In this document: positions 40,999-49,333 of the stretch, piece by piece
Position numbering within the stretch: the first letter of the stretch is position 1
Layout: each line of letters starts with the position of its first letter
Origin: Streptococcus parasanguinis CC87K
GTDB lineage: Bacteria; Bacillota; Bacilli; Lactobacillales; Streptococcaceae
Direction: 5' to 3'
Assembly (NCBI RefSeq): GCF_000507765.1
Contig: NZ_KI669401.1
Location: 372,001 to 436,000 of the forward strand
Length of the DNA stretch: 64,000 bases
The notes under the pieces: model-generated
The model's database searches: none
Told to the model about the DNA's origin: nothing
What the model saw: only the letters and a program-made list of their open reading frames with translations
Position numbers and translations under genes: made by a program

Positions 40999-41655
40999 AT
41001 GAAAGTAATTTATTTAAGCAAAAAAGACATGTTGGAAATTTGTCAAGATGGTGATAAGTATTTCTTGCGTTATCCAACTTTCAATATCACCATGCCAGAG
41101 GTTGTTAAAGAAATTCCAAAAGAAGCTGTCGACAGCTATTTAGCAAGAGAACATGATGGTGAAGAATTAATTAATTATGCTAATTTCGGATTTTGGAAAT
41201 CAAAAATTAGTCAAGAAGATGCTAACATACAATTTCTAAGAGATAATCCAGAATTTCTTCTTATGGATACAGATAGAAAGAGACACTATTTCTCCGAAAA
41301 AGAATTTGAAGAACTGTTACAAAAAGCAATTTCTTCAGGGCTCAAACCAACTGAACTTGACGCTATTGGTATAGTTGATAATCATTTAGAGTTACTCCTT
41401 GTTGATCCAGTCGGCTGGCAGGAAGAGATAGAAGCAGTCCATCTGGAAATTCTGCAGGAAAAAATCAACAATTATATTCACTTCCTCGAAAGCAAGCAGT
41501 ATTTGGAGCGATATGGTGATAAGTTTGATAAAAAAATCATCCATATTACCTTTCAATATTCCCCATCTGATAATGGACTGGCCTTTCTCGTAGCGGTTCA
41601 GAAGACATTGGAACCTACAGATATGAGCTTGAAGGTAGAATTGCCGGAGTTATAA
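40999..41655 (+). CDS. protein with C-terminal DUF6572-like domain
   Basis: ATG 40999 follows AAAGG and gives 218 residues. The N-terminal half is unfamiliar. The C-terminal ~100 residues (LDAIGIVDNHLELLLVDPVGW, then EKINNYIHFLESKQY and ITFQYSPSDNGLAFLVAVQ) resemble DUF6572, common in polymorphic-toxin loci. The last ~100 bases are nearly identical to the end of the gene at 41806, showing recombination between immunity genes. Confidence 0.55.
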   Translation: MKVIYLSKKDMLEICQDGDKYFLRYPTFNITMPEVVKEIPKEAVDSYLAREHDGEELINYANFGFWKSKISQEDANIQFLRDNPEFLLMDTDRKRHYFSEKEFEELLQKAISSGLKPTELDAIGIVDNHLELLLVDPVGWQEEIEAVHLEILQEKINNYIHFLESKQYLERYGDKFDKKIIHITFQYSPSDNGLAFLVAVQKTLEPTDMSLKVELPEL

Positions 41656-41805
41656 AGGGAGCAGAAACGCTCTCTTGATAATTTTCTATCTGCGATTGAA
41701 CGTCAAGGCTATTATGAAATCAAAAATCCACGTGTCTATAAGCCTGGCACTAATGAAATTGAGCAAGTTGAAGGAATTTTTAGAATTAACCAATGGAGTA
41801 AATAA
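41656..41805 (+). pseudogene. C-terminal remnant of a polymorphic toxin
   Basis: Directly after the previous stop the same frame continues open for 49 codons with no start: EQKRSLDNFLSAIERQGYYE, then IKNPRVYKPGTNEIEQVEGI and a stop at 41803-41805. The next gene's ATG follows at once. The look (aromatic and Asn/Gly-rich, ending in FRINQWSK) fits the tail of a secreted toxin domain. It suggests a toxin that was lost while its immunity survived. Confidence 0.55.
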
Positions 41806-42417
41806 ATGAAAAAATATGAAATACCAGAGCCTAAAGATTATCAATCTTTTATTAATTTTTATCGTAATGTGATGAGAGAAGGAAAAGAGGAAGAAGCTTT
41901 TTTAGGCACAGATGCAAAATATCGTATATGGCAAAGGGATTCTTATGAACTTGATAGTACAGATATTGGGGTATTGATAGAATATTGCTTATATCCTTTG
42001 TATGTGGAAGGTGATAGGGATATAGCGCGCAGAACTTTTGAAATCTTGAAAGATTTTAGCTTATCTAATGATCTAATGAAATTAAAGAAGGTCACTCAAT
42101 ATATTTCTAATCAAAAATGGTTTGTAACGAATTATTATGATATTCCCTTTGTTATTGAAACAGATGAATTGGTAAGAAATATTATAGAAAGTATCTCAAA
42201 ATTATCAGATGAGCAGAAACGTACGTATGCTTATGAAAGACTATGTAATGTATTAGACCGTAGTCCGTTATACAGACGATGTGATGAAGAAAAGGTGGAG
42301 AAGATTCTCATCACTTTTCAATATTCCCCATCTGATAATGGACTGGCCTTTCTCGTAGCGGTTCAGAAGACATTGCAAAATACAGATATGAGCTTGAAGG
42401 TAGAAGTACCGGAGTAA
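41806..42417 (+). CDS. chimeric immunity-like protein
   Basis: 203 residues. The first ~165 are unrelated to the neighbours (helical, with a YCLYPLYVEGDRDIARRTFEIL stretch). The last ~38 (ITFQYSPSDNGLAFLVAVQKTL and on) are nearly identical, in DNA too, to the end of the gene at 40999. The gene therefore looks like a fusion of a distinct immunity protein to a borrowed tail. It begins right at the end of the toxin remnant, where an immunity gene would be expected. Confidence 0.55.
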   Translation: MKKYEIPEPKDYQSFINFYRNVMREGKEEEAFLGTDAKYRIWQRDSYELDSTDIGVLIEYCLYPLYVEGDRDIARRTFEILKDFSLSNDLMKLKKVTQYISNQKWFVTNYYDIPFVIETDELVRNIIESISKLSDEQKRTYAYERLCNVLDRSPLYRRCDEEKVEKILITFQYSPSDNGLAFLVAVQKTLQNTDMSLKVEVPE

Positions 42418-42564
42418 AGAACAACTAAGAAGAATAAAATTAATCAATTTATGAGGGATTAAAAGTATTAAAGCGAAGGTCAGTCAAAAAATAAGTTAGC
42501 TAAAAAGTAAACCAAAATTTTCTAAAAGCCTATTAGAATAGGCTTTCTAAGTATATTTTATATT

Positions 42565-42599
42565 TCGGCAGGGGCAGAGATAGAAAAGAAAACACTGAC
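42565..42599 (+). repeat. imperfect copy of the tRNA-Arg 3' end and following terminator arm
   Basis: The bases TCGGCAGGGG...AAAACACTGA follow the order of 39834-39869 (tRNA 3' end through the terminator arm) at roughly 80% identity. This may be an old att site or a duplication. Confidence 0.55.
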
Positions 42600-42602
42600 A
42601 GT

Positions 42603-42657
42603 TGAACTGCACCCCAAAAGTTAGATTTTTTCTGTCTAACTTTTGGGGAGTAGTTCA
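42603..42657. mobile_element. solo pair of insertion-sequence ends (55 bp)
   Basis: Terminal repeats TGAACTGCACCCCAAAAGTT and AACTTTTGGGGAGTAGTTCA face each other across a short T-rich spacer. They pair over 23 positions with three mismatches. The CCCCAAAAGTTAGA core resembles the ends of IS3-family (IS150-group) elements. No transposase remains, so it is a deletion product or a miniature element, and it can also act as a terminator. Confidence 0.5.
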
Positions 42658-42676
42658 CTTATGACAGAGTGTTGAC

Positions 42677-42712
42677 GTTTTATAGCCGTGTTGTTTCGAA
42701 TTGTCCTAAAAC
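42677..42712 (+). CRISPR. degenerate solitary type II-A CRISPR repeat
   Basis: 36 bases beginning GTTTTATAGCCGTGTTG and ending CCTAAAAC. They match the type II-A repeat of S. thermophilus CRISPR3 at 31 of 36 positions by eye, including the GTTTT and AAAAC ends. No second repeat is adjacent, so this is a relic. Confidence 0.65.
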
Positions 42713-42762
42713 TTATTTTTTGTATGTTATAAAAGAATATTTTAAAAATGAAAGGGTTTTCT

Positions 42763-43050
42763 ATGGAAAGTGATGTGTTTTTTGATTATTTTTTAAAATC
42801 ACTTAGGTTTCATTTTCGTGATAGGTGTAAGGATATTGGATTTATAAAGTTTTTTAAAGATGAAAATAATTGTTTTATTACTATAGAGGATTATGTTTTG
42901 GAATCATTTGTAATATTGTCAAATATTTTGAGTCAGAAGAGGATTGTGTTTTCTTGTGGAATTATTTATAGTAAGGGGGTAGTTACTGGAGTAGAAGTAT
43001 ATATGAATGTATCAGAGTTAGAAAGATTAAATAAATTGTTTAAAATATAG
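42763..43050 (+). CDS. uncharacterised small protein between two CRISPR relics
   Basis: ATG 42763 follows GAAAGGG by 6 bases and gives 95 residues (MESDVFFDYFLKSLRF...ERLNKLFKI). The predicted fold is helix then several strands (FIKFFKDENNCFITIEDYVL, IVFSCGIIYSKGVVTGVEVYM). No family is recognised. It is very AT-rich. It could be another orphan immunity protein; its place between CRISPR repeats also makes an anti-CRISPR-like origin conceivable, with no direct evidence. Confidence 0.5.
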   Translation: MESDVFFDYFLKSLRFHFRDRCKDIGFIKFFKDENNCFITIEDYVLESFVILSNILSQKRIVFSCGIIYSKGVVTGVEVYMNVSELERLNKLFKI

Positions 43051-43124
43051 TTTTGAAGCATATTAAAAAATAAGGGAAACTGTCTATGTAGGATGTGTGG
43101 AGTTGATAGTATCAATGTTTCCTT

Positions 43125-43160
43125 GTTTTAGAGCTGTGTTCTTTCGAATGATCCCAAAAC
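43125..43160 (+). CRISPR. solitary type II-A CRISPR repeat, nearly intact
   Basis: 36 bases beginning GTTTTAGAGCTGTGTTC and ending ATCCCAAAAC. They match the S. thermophilus CRISPR3-type repeat at about 33 of 36 positions. The ~30 bases on either side are not repeated here. It lies 412 bases from the first relic in the same orientation. No cas genes are in the window. Confidence 0.7.
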
Positions 43161-43250
43161 AAGAAAAACAAAAAATGATGGTCTAGGAGCTCGATACATT
43201 GAACTTCTATTTCTTTAGAAATTCAAATAATAATTTTACAGACTTTTATG

Positions 43251-43297
43251 CCCCCCCCCACTTTTTCTTTGACTCTCCTTTCTTATTTTTCTAAAAT
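43251..43297 (+). promoter_or_regulatory. promoter with a nine-C tract upstream
   Basis: A run of nine C (43251-43259) lies 9 bases before TTGACT (43269-43274), which is 17 bases from TAAAAT (43292-43297). In an AT-rich region such a tract can change length by slippage and alter promoter strength, but no variant is seen here. Confidence 0.5.
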
Positions 43298-43322
43298 AGT
43301 AGGTGTGTGAAGGGAAATTAAT

Positions 43323-44291
43323 ATGAAAAAAGGTTTAGTAATTGTGCTTTCTGCTTTGGTCTTGGCTTCGTGTGGTTGTCCTCAGAGGACGGTGACGCCT
43401 AAGAGTTCGGATACCAAGCAGACCAGCACTTCAGAAAAGAAACAGTATGGCATGGACTTGAAAGCCATTAAAGCTAAGGACTACTCGAGTATCAAGGGGA
43501 CTTGGATCGATGGTCGTGGCAATGAGCTGGTCTTTGATGATAGGGGCTTGGTCAGCGAGGATGTTGAGCTTGATACAGCGAGTTTTAAGCAGAAGGACCA
43601 GATCGCTGAGATGACGGTTAGTGCCAAGTCGGGTGTTGGAGGCTATGGTCTCTTGCTTCTTCCAAAAGGTCAGAAAGCGGGCAAAGACGATGCTTCTGAT
43701 AAGTCCAAGGATCGGATCTGGGCTGGTCAGTCACCGGCTTATGGCGATGATGACAATTTCTACTATCGCAAGAAAGAGCAACCGAAAGATCGGGAGCAAG
43801 TAGATACAGACGATAGCAGTAGTACGACAAAGACCAGTAAGGCTAAGAAGTGGAATACTCGCTCGGATGGCGAGGTCAAGTCTTCGAAGAAGGCAGACCA
43901 GAATGATTATCCAGGCTACACCGCTGCTCAGGTTGAAGCTGCTCGTGTCTGGGCTTATGTGATCAAGAACGTGCCATCAGAGTTAAATATTTCAAATAGT
44001 GTAGCTGGAACAAAGATTTATAATGGTGGCTTGGGTGTCGATTATCCAAAAGATGTGCGTCATCTGTTTGGTTCTTATTCAGCAGAAGGAAATATCACTT
44101 ATGCATCCAACGGTGATGGGACAGTGACGATCTATCCTATACCGAGCCACTGGCAACAGTCTGCAGATGAACTCAATAGTGAAGAGTTTATGACGCAATT
44201 TACCCAAGGGATCTTGGACCATGCTGAAACGGTTACATTGCCAGATGGGGATCCAGACATGATTCGCCAGATTCTTGCAGTATTGAAGTAG
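43323..44291 (+). CDS. lipoprotein with DUF6287-like domain
   Basis: 322 residues. The signal ends in LASC (Cys about 17). A Ser/Thr/Lys linker is followed by YGMDLKAIKAKDYSSIKGTWIDGRGNELVFDDRG, the pattern of DUF6287 modules of streptococcal lipoproteins. A second charged linker (about 150-195) leads to a C-terminal domain (YTAAQVEAARVWAYVIKNVP...ITYASNGDGTVTIYPIP). It is anchored outside the cell; function is unknown. Confidence 0.75.
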   Translation: MKKGLVIVLSALVLASCGCPQRTVTPKSSDTKQTSTSEKKQYGMDLKAIKAKDYSSIKGTWIDGRGNELVFDDRGLVSEDVELDTASFKQKDQIAEMTVSAKSGVGGYGLLLLPKGQKAGKDDASDKSKDRIWAGQSPAYGDDDNFYYRKKEQPKDREQVDTDDSSSTTKTSKAKKWNTRSDGEVKSSKKADQNDYPGYTAAQVEAARVWAYVIKNVPSELNISNSVAGTKIYNGGLGVDYPKDVRHLFGSYSAEGNITYASNGDGTVTIYPIPSHWQQSADELNSEEFMTQFTQGILDHAETVTLPDGDPDMIRQILAVLK

Positions 44292-44406
44292 GAGCTGAAT
44301 TTGAGAGCTCAGTTTATTGTTTTTTTAAGCTGATCCTGTTACAATGATACTACACGGAAAAGACTGGTCTTCCAGCCTTTTTCATTTCACTTTAGAAAGG
44401 TCTTTT

Positions 44407-45219
44407 ATGAAACGCAAATCGATTTTGTTTCTTTATTTACTCTTGCTAGCGATCGGCCTAGCCTATGAGACTCAGTCACTGACGGAAGGTTGGATGTCTG
44501 GCAGCCAGTACGGGATTGTGGGACTTTCTACCCTGATCCTTTTGGTCTATGCACTTCCTGCTGTTTGGGCTCTCTTTCATTTTGCTAAGAAGTGGAAGTT
44601 GTCTTGGGTACCGGTTCTCTTTTCTTTATTAGGAGGGGGCTTTGTTGCCGGTTGGTTGTCTAGCTTTGCCAATACCTATTTCCATGACATGATTCAAGCG
44701 ATCGCTCCAAATAGCGACTTTTGGAACCAGTACGAGAGTGCCATCGCTGCGCCTCTCTTTGAGGAACCCTTTAAGTTGATTCCGATCTTCTTTGTCCTCT
44801 ATTTGTTCAGTGTCCGTCGCATCAAGTCGATCTTCCTCTTGGCTATTGCCTCTGGTCTTGGTTTCCAGATCGTGGAGGACTTTGCCTATATCCGTCAGGA
44901 TCTGCCGGAAGGTTTCTCTTACACGGTTTCAGGGATTCTCGGTCGTGTGTCTAATGCGCCCATGTCTCACTGGGTCTACACAGGTCTAGTCATGCTGGGG
45001 CTCTTCTTGATTGTCCAAGCAAGCAGAGGACGCAAGGATCTACGTCTAGTAGGCTGGGGATATTTAGTAGCTGGGTTTGGACTTCATTTTGTTGGAAATT
45101 CACCCTTCTCACAAATCGTGACCGAGTTGCCGATTGCGATTCCAGTCTTGAATGCTACTGGTCTCTTCCTGATCTACCTAGCTTATCAAACTGTCGAGCG
45201 ATTAGAACAAGGAAAATAA
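44407..45219 (+). CDS. PrsW-family intramembrane protease-like protein
   Basis: ATG 44407 follows AGAAAGG and gives 270 residues with about eight membrane segments. It has the PrsW-type motifs: FEEPFKL (EExxK), GFQIVEDFAYI and a later GFGLHFVGNSP His. PrsW members cleave anti-sigma factors or regulate surface stress responses. In streptococci the substrate is unknown. Confidence 0.75.
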   Translation: MKRKSILFLYLLLLAIGLAYETQSLTEGWMSGSQYGIVGLSTLILLVYALPAVWALFHFAKKWKLSWVPVLFSLLGGGFVAGWLSSFANTYFHDMIQAIAPNSDFWNQYESAIAAPLFEEPFKLIPIFFVLYLFSVRRIKSIFLLAIASGLGFQIVEDFAYIRQDLPEGFSYTVSGILGRVSNAPMSHWVYTGLVMLGLFLIVQASRGRKDLRLVGWGYLVAGFGLHFVGNSPFSQIVTELPIAIPVLNATGLFLIYLAYQTVERLEQGK

Positions 45220-45227
45220 AACAAAAA

Positions 45228-45259
45228 AGAATGCGTATGTTTGAACACATACGCATTCT
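45228..45259. terminator. bidirectional terminator between the PrsW-like gene and mnmE
   Basis: Perfect stem AGAATGCGTATGT/ACATACGCATTCT around a short loop, with A- and T-rich flanks, between convergent genes. Confidence 0.8.
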
Positions 45260-45261
45260 TG

Positions 45262-46635
45262 TTATTTACCAAGACAGAACTGGCTGAAGAGTTGGGTAAT
45301 GAGCTCATCTGGAGCAGCGTCCCCTGTGATTTCTCCGAGGATTTCCCAGGTGCGGGTGAGGTCGACTTGAAGCAGGTCAACCGGCATACCTAGAGCTAAG
45401 CCTTCGTTGACAGCTTGTAGGGCTTCAACAGCTTTCTCGATCAGAGAGATGTGACGGGCATTTGAGAGATAAGTCGCGTCTTGCTCGACCAGACCTGCAT
45501 TTTCAAAGAAGAGGGCGTTGATCCGGTCTTCGATTTGGTCAATGTTTTGATTTTTAAGGACAGAGATCTTGATGTGATCTGCAGGGATTTGATCCAACTC
45601 GATTTGTTGCGGGAGATCGACCTTGTTGAGGAGAATGATGCGGTTGCTATCTTGAGAGATCTCAAGGAGCTGGCGATCTTGATCGGTCAAGGGCTCGCTA
45701 GCATTTAGGACCAGGAGGACCAGATCAGCTTCCTTGAGGGCTTTTTTCGAACGTTCGACACCGATTTGCTCGACGATGTCTTCGGTTTCCCGGATCCCAG
45801 CCGTATCGACCAACTTGAGGGGAACGCCGTTGATGTTAACGTATTCTTCGATGACGTCCCGGGTGGTCCCTTCGATATCGGTCACGATAGCTTTTTCCTC
45901 TCTAAGAAGGTTGTTGAGGAGGCTAGACTTGCCGACGTTTGGTCGACCGATGATGGCCGTAGAGATCCCTTCGCGCAGGATCTTGCCACGGCGAGCTGTC
46001 TTCAGCAAATTGGTCAAGAGGGCTTCAAATTCAGTGGTCTTTTCACGGATGATTTCAGTGGTTGCTTCTTCGACATCATCGTACTCAGGATAGTCGATAT
46101 TGACTTCGACCTGGGCTAGGGTATTGAGGATCTCTTGGCGCGTGTTGTTGATCAGATCAGACAGGGAACCATCGAGTTGTTTCACAGCGATGTTCATAGC
46201 CTTATCGGTCTTGGCGCGGATAATGTCCATGACGGCTTCGGCCTGGGTTAAATCGACCCGACCGTTCAGAAAGGCCCGCTTGGTAAACTCACCAGGTTCT
46301 GCCAATCGAGCGCCTTCCCGGATGACTAATTGTAGGATTTCGTTGGTCACTGCAATCCCTCCGTGGGTATTGATCTCGATGATGTCTTCACGAGTGAAGG
46401 TCTTAGGCGAGCGCATGGCTCCCACCATGACTTCGTCGAGAATCTCGTCCTTATCTGGATCTACGATATGGCCGTAGTTGAGCGTGTGGCTAGCCACGCT
46501 GGTCAAATCTTTACCTTTGAAGATTTTTTGCGCAATGGCAAAGCTGTCTGCCCCGCTCAAGCGGACGATCCCGATAGCCCCCTCACCGAGAGGGGTTGAG
46601 ATGGCAGCAATGGTATCAAATTCTTTAGTAATCAT
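45262..46635 (-). CDS. mnmE: tRNA uridine-5-carboxymethylaminomethyl modification GTPase
   Basis: Starting at [14 protein letters not shown] (ATG 46635) it has 457 residues. N-terminal folate-binding domain, helical domain, and inserted G domain with [12 protein letters not shown], the K-loop/switch region [15 protein letters not shown] and NKVD. It ends FCLGK, the conserved C(L/I)GK motif. With MnmG it modifies the wobble uridine of tRNAs. The upstream ATG at 46662 is not part of the family. Confidence 0.95.
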   Translation of the reverse strand: MITKEFDTIAAISTPLGEGAIGIVRLSGADSFAIAQKIFKGKDLTSVASHTLNYGHIVDPDKDEILDEVMVGAMRSPKTFTREDIIEINTHGGIAVTNEILQLVIREGARLAEPGEFTKRAFLNGRVDLTQAEAVMDIIRAKTDKAMNIAVKQLDGSLSDLINNTRQEILNTLAQVEVNIDYPEYDDVEEATTEIIREKTTEFEALLTNLLKTARRGKILREGISTAIIGRPNVGKSSLLNNLLREEKAIVTDIEGTTRDVIEEYVNINGVPLKLVDTAGIRETEDIVEQIGVERSKKALKEADLVLLVLNASEPLTDQDRQLLEISQDSNRIILLNKVDLPQQIELDQIPADHIKISVLKNQNIDQIEDRINALFFENAGLVEQDATYLSNARHISLIEKAVEALQAVNEGLALGMPVDLLQVDLTRTWEILGEITGDAAPDELITQLFSQFCLGK

Positions 46636-46747
46636 GTTATTTCTCTTTTCCTGTAGATTCATCTCTATTCTATCGTAAAGTCAGCGGACGGGCAAGGTTT
46701 TGCTTTTAGAACTAAAAGCTGGAAAGGTTTTCAATTAATTAGTGAAA

Positions 46748-46778
46748 TCTCTTACAGAATATGCTATACTGTAAGAGA
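46748..46778. promoter_or_regulatory. perfect 10-bp inverted repeat over the rpiA promoter
   Basis: TCTCTTACAG (46748-46757) and CTGTAAGAGA (46769-46778) flank 11 bases and overlap TATACT (46765-46770). It lies 20 bases before rpiA. A repressor site controlling the rpiA-deoB-punA-deoD nucleoside region is likely; the regulator is unknown. Confidence 0.6.
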
Positions 46779-46797
46779 ATATAAAAGGAGGTCTATG

Positions 46798-47469
46798 ATG
46801 GTAAACCTAAAAGAACAGGTAGGAATTAAAGCGGCTGAGTTTGTCAAAGACGGCATGATTGTCGGTCTCGGTACAGGGTCAACTGCTTATTATTTTGTGG
46901 CTGAATTGGGTCGTCGCATCAAAGAAGAAGGCTTGGAGATCACAGCTGTCACAACGTCGAGTGTGACCTATGATCAGGCTGAAAGTTTAGGCATTCCGCT
47001 CAAGGCTATCGACGATGTTGAAGTGGTCGATGTAACAGTGGATGGCGCAGATGAAGTGGATCCTCAATTGAACGGGATCAAAGGTGGCGGTGGTGCTCTC
47101 CTCATGGAAAAGATCGTCGCAACCAATTCAAAAGATTGCATTTGGATCGTGGATGAATCCAAACAAGTCGCAACTCTTGGGGCTTTCAAACTTCCAGTGG
47201 AAGTAGTGCAATACGGGGCTGAAAATCTCTTCCGTCACTTTGAGCAAAAAGGTTACCATCCTGCTTTCCGTCTCGCGGATGATCAACGATTCGTCACTGA
47301 CCAAGGCAACTTCATCATTGACTTGGATCTCAAGGTGATCGAGGATGCAGAAGCTCTAGCCAATGAACTGGATCACACCGTCGGGGTTGTCGAGCACGGT
47401 TTATTCTTGAACATGATTTCAAAAGTGATTGTAGGGACACCAGATGGCCCTGTCATCATTGAAAAATAG
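46798..47469 (+). CDS. rpiA: ribose-5-phosphate isomerase A
   Basis: 223 residues from ATG 46798 (AAGGAGG, 6 bases upstream; ATG 46795 is only 3 bases away). Motifs [26 protein letters not shown] and the catalytic Glu are present. It interconverts ribose-5-phosphate and ribulose-5-phosphate. Together with deoB, punA and deoD it funnels nucleoside pentose into central metabolism. Confidence 0.95.
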   Translation: MVNLKEQVGIKAAEFVKDGMIVGLGTGSTAYYFVAELGRRIKEEGLEITAVTTSSVTYDQAESLGIPLKAIDDVEVVDVTVDGADEVDPQLNGIKGGGGALLMEKIVATNSKDCIWIVDESKQVATLGAFKLPVEVVQYGAENLFRHFEQKGYHPAFRLADDQRFVTDQGNFIIDLDLKVIEDAEALANELDHTVGVVEHGLFLNMISKVIVGTPDGPVIIEK

Positions 47470-47521
47470 GTTTCTCTAAAGAGGGGCCGGAACTATCAAC
47501 GGCTCTCTTCTTATAGGGATA

Positions 47522-47530
47522 TGGTATAAT
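47522..47530 (+). promoter_or_regulatory. extended -10 promoter of deoB
   Basis: TG-G-TATAAT, 33 bases before the ATG, following a GGCC-containing hairpin after rpiA. deoB and the genes after it can therefore be expressed apart from rpiA. Confidence 0.5.
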
Positions 47531-47562
47531 ATAGCTAGTTTAATAAAGGAAAGAGGCAGTAT

Positions 47563-48774
47563 ATGTCAAAATTTAAACGCATGCACTTAGTTGTGCTGGA
47601 TTCAGTTGGGATCGGTGCTGCACCAGATGCCAATAACTTTGTCAATGCAGGTGTACCTGATGGCGCATCTGACACACTTGGACACATCTCAAAAGCAGTT
47701 GGTTTGAATGTACCAAACATGGCCAAAATCGGTCTTGGAAATATTCCTCGTGAAGTACCATTGAAGACTGTGCCAGCTGAAAGCAACCCAACTGGCTATG
47801 CGACAAAATTGCAAGAAGTTTCTCTTGGGAAAGACACCATGACTGGTCACTGGGAAATCATGGGGCTCAACATTACAGAACCTTTTGATACCTTCTGGAA
47901 TGGTTTCCCTGAAGAAATTTTGACTAAAATTGAAGAATTCTCAGGACGCAAGGTCATCCGTGAAGCTAACAAACCATATTCTGGTACAGCGGTCATCGAT
48001 GACTTTGGACCACGCCAAATGGAAACTGGTGAGTTGATCATTTATACATCAGCAGACCCTGTTCTTCAAATCGCAGCTCACGAAGACATCATTCCTTTGG
48101 ATGAACTCTACCGTATCTGTGAATACGCTCGTTCCATCACTTTGGAACGTCCAGCTCTTCTAGGCCGTATCATTGCTCGTCCTTATGTTGGGGAACCTGG
48201 AAATTTCACACGTACAGCCAACCGTCGTGACTTGGCTGTTTCACCATTTGCGCCAACTGTTTTGGATAAGTTGAACGAAGCGGGTATCGATACCTATGCG
48301 GTTGGTAAGATCAACGATATCTTCAACGGAGCTGGTATCAACCACGATATGGGCCACAACAAATCAAATAGCCACGGTATGGATACCTTGATTAAGACCA
48401 TGGGACTTCCTGAGTTCCAAGAAGGGTTCTCATTTACCAACTTGGTAGACTTTGATGCTCTTTACGGTCACCGTCGCAATGCTCATGGTTATCGCGATTG
48501 CTTGCATGAGTTTGACGAACGCTTGCCAGAAATCATCGCTGCGATGCGTGAAGATGACCTCTTGATGATCACTGCAGACCACGGAAATGACCCAACCTAC
48601 GCTGGTACAGACCATACGCGTGAATACATCCCATTCTTGGCTTATAGCCCATCCTTCAAGGGCAATGGTGTGATTCCAGTCGGACATTTCTCTGATATCT
48701 CTGCAACAATTGCAGAGAACTTTGGTGTTGAAAAAGCCATGATCGGTGAAAGCTTCTTAGACAAATTGAACTAA
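47563..48774 (+). CDS. deoB: phosphopentomutase
   Basis: 403 residues, family length. Alkaline-phosphatase-superfamily core: [11 protein letters not shown] at the start (metal and phospho-Thr region with [12 protein letters not shown]), and later [10 protein letters not shown] with the metal-binding DHGND and HTRE. It moves phosphate between C1 and C5 of ribose or deoxyribose. The start has AAAGGAAAGAGG upstream. Confidence 0.95.
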   Translation: MSKFKRMHLVVLDSVGIGAAPDANNFVNAGVPDGASDTLGHISKAVGLNVPNMAKIGLGNIPREVPLKTVPAESNPTGYATKLQEVSLGKDTMTGHWEIMGLNITEPFDTFWNGFPEEILTKIEEFSGRKVIREANKPYSGTAVIDDFGPRQMETGELIIYTSADPVLQIAAHEDIIPLDELYRICEYARSITLERPALLGRIIARPYVGEPGNFTRTANRRDLAVSPFAPTVLDKLNEAGIDTYAVGKINDIFNGAGINHDMGHNKSNSHGMDTLIKTMGLPEFQEGFSFTNLVDFDALYGHRRNAHGYRDCLHEFDERLPEIIAAMREDDLLMITADHGNDPTYAGTDHTREYIPFLAYSPSFKGNGVIPVGHFSDISATIAENFGVEKAMIGESFLDKLN

Positions 48775-48775
48775 G

Positions 48776-49321
48776 ATGACACGCTTCGCTCTCCTCGTAA
48801 GAGGGATCAATGTTGGCGGGAAAAACAAGGTCATGATGGCAGAGCTTAGAGAGGAGCTCCAAACGATCGGGCTGGATGGGGTAGAGACCTACATCAATAG
48901 TGGCAATATCTTCTTTGAATCTGCTGCTTCTAAAGCAGAATTGGTAGATTTGCTGGGACATTTCTTTCGTGAACACTATCCCTTTATCCAGTCTTTTTCT
49001 CTCTTTTCAGCTGAGGACTATGCGCGAGATCTCGCTGCTCTACCAGCCTGGTGGCAGGAGGATCTGGCCCGCAAGGATGTTCTTTTTTACACAGAAGGCC
49101 TTGATCAGGATGCTGTCTGGGAGCTGGTCTCCTCTTTTTCACTCGGTGATGAAATCATCCATCGTGGGAATCTAGGGATCTACTGGGGCAAATACTCAGA
49201 AGAGACCTATACAAAGACAGCTTACCACAGACAAGTCCTCAAGATGCCGGATTACCGTCTGTTGACCATTCGCAATGCCAATACATTTGACAAAATTGGC
49301 CAATTTCTAAGGAAATCATAA
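48776..49321 (+). CDS. DUF1697 family protein
   Basis: 181 residues with the DUF1697 pattern: FALLVRGINVGGKNKVMMAELR, then YINSGNIFFES and the C-terminal RNANTFDKIGQFLRK. The ATG is one base after the deoB stop, so it is in the deo operon. The function of the family is unknown. Confidence 0.85.
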   Translation: MTRFALLVRGINVGGKNKVMMAELREELQTIGLDGVETYINSGNIFFESAASKAELVDLLGHFFREHYPFIQSFSLFSAEDYARDLAALPAWWQEDLARKDVLFYTEGLDQDAVWELVSSFSLGDEIIHRGNLGIYWGKYSEETYTKTAYHRQVLKMPDYRLLTIRNANTFDKIGQFLRKS

Positions 49322-49333
49322 AGGAAATATGCA

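Larger units (their letters stand above)
42418..42762. other. 345-base non-coding stretch with tRNA, IS and CRISPR remnants
   Basis: No gene is seen. A short hairpin AAAGCCTATT/AATAGGCTTT lies at about 42524-42547. The tRNA-like repeat, paired IS ends and first CRISPR-like repeat follow (listed separately). Confidence 0.6.

Noticed and set aside
42677-43160. A functional CRISPR array
   Set aside because: The two repeats are 412 bases apart with a gene between and no cas genes, so only relics can be claimed.
45734-46477. Several plus-strand frames opposite mnmE
   Set aside because: mnmE is complete with all motifs on the minus strand; these are antisense shadows.
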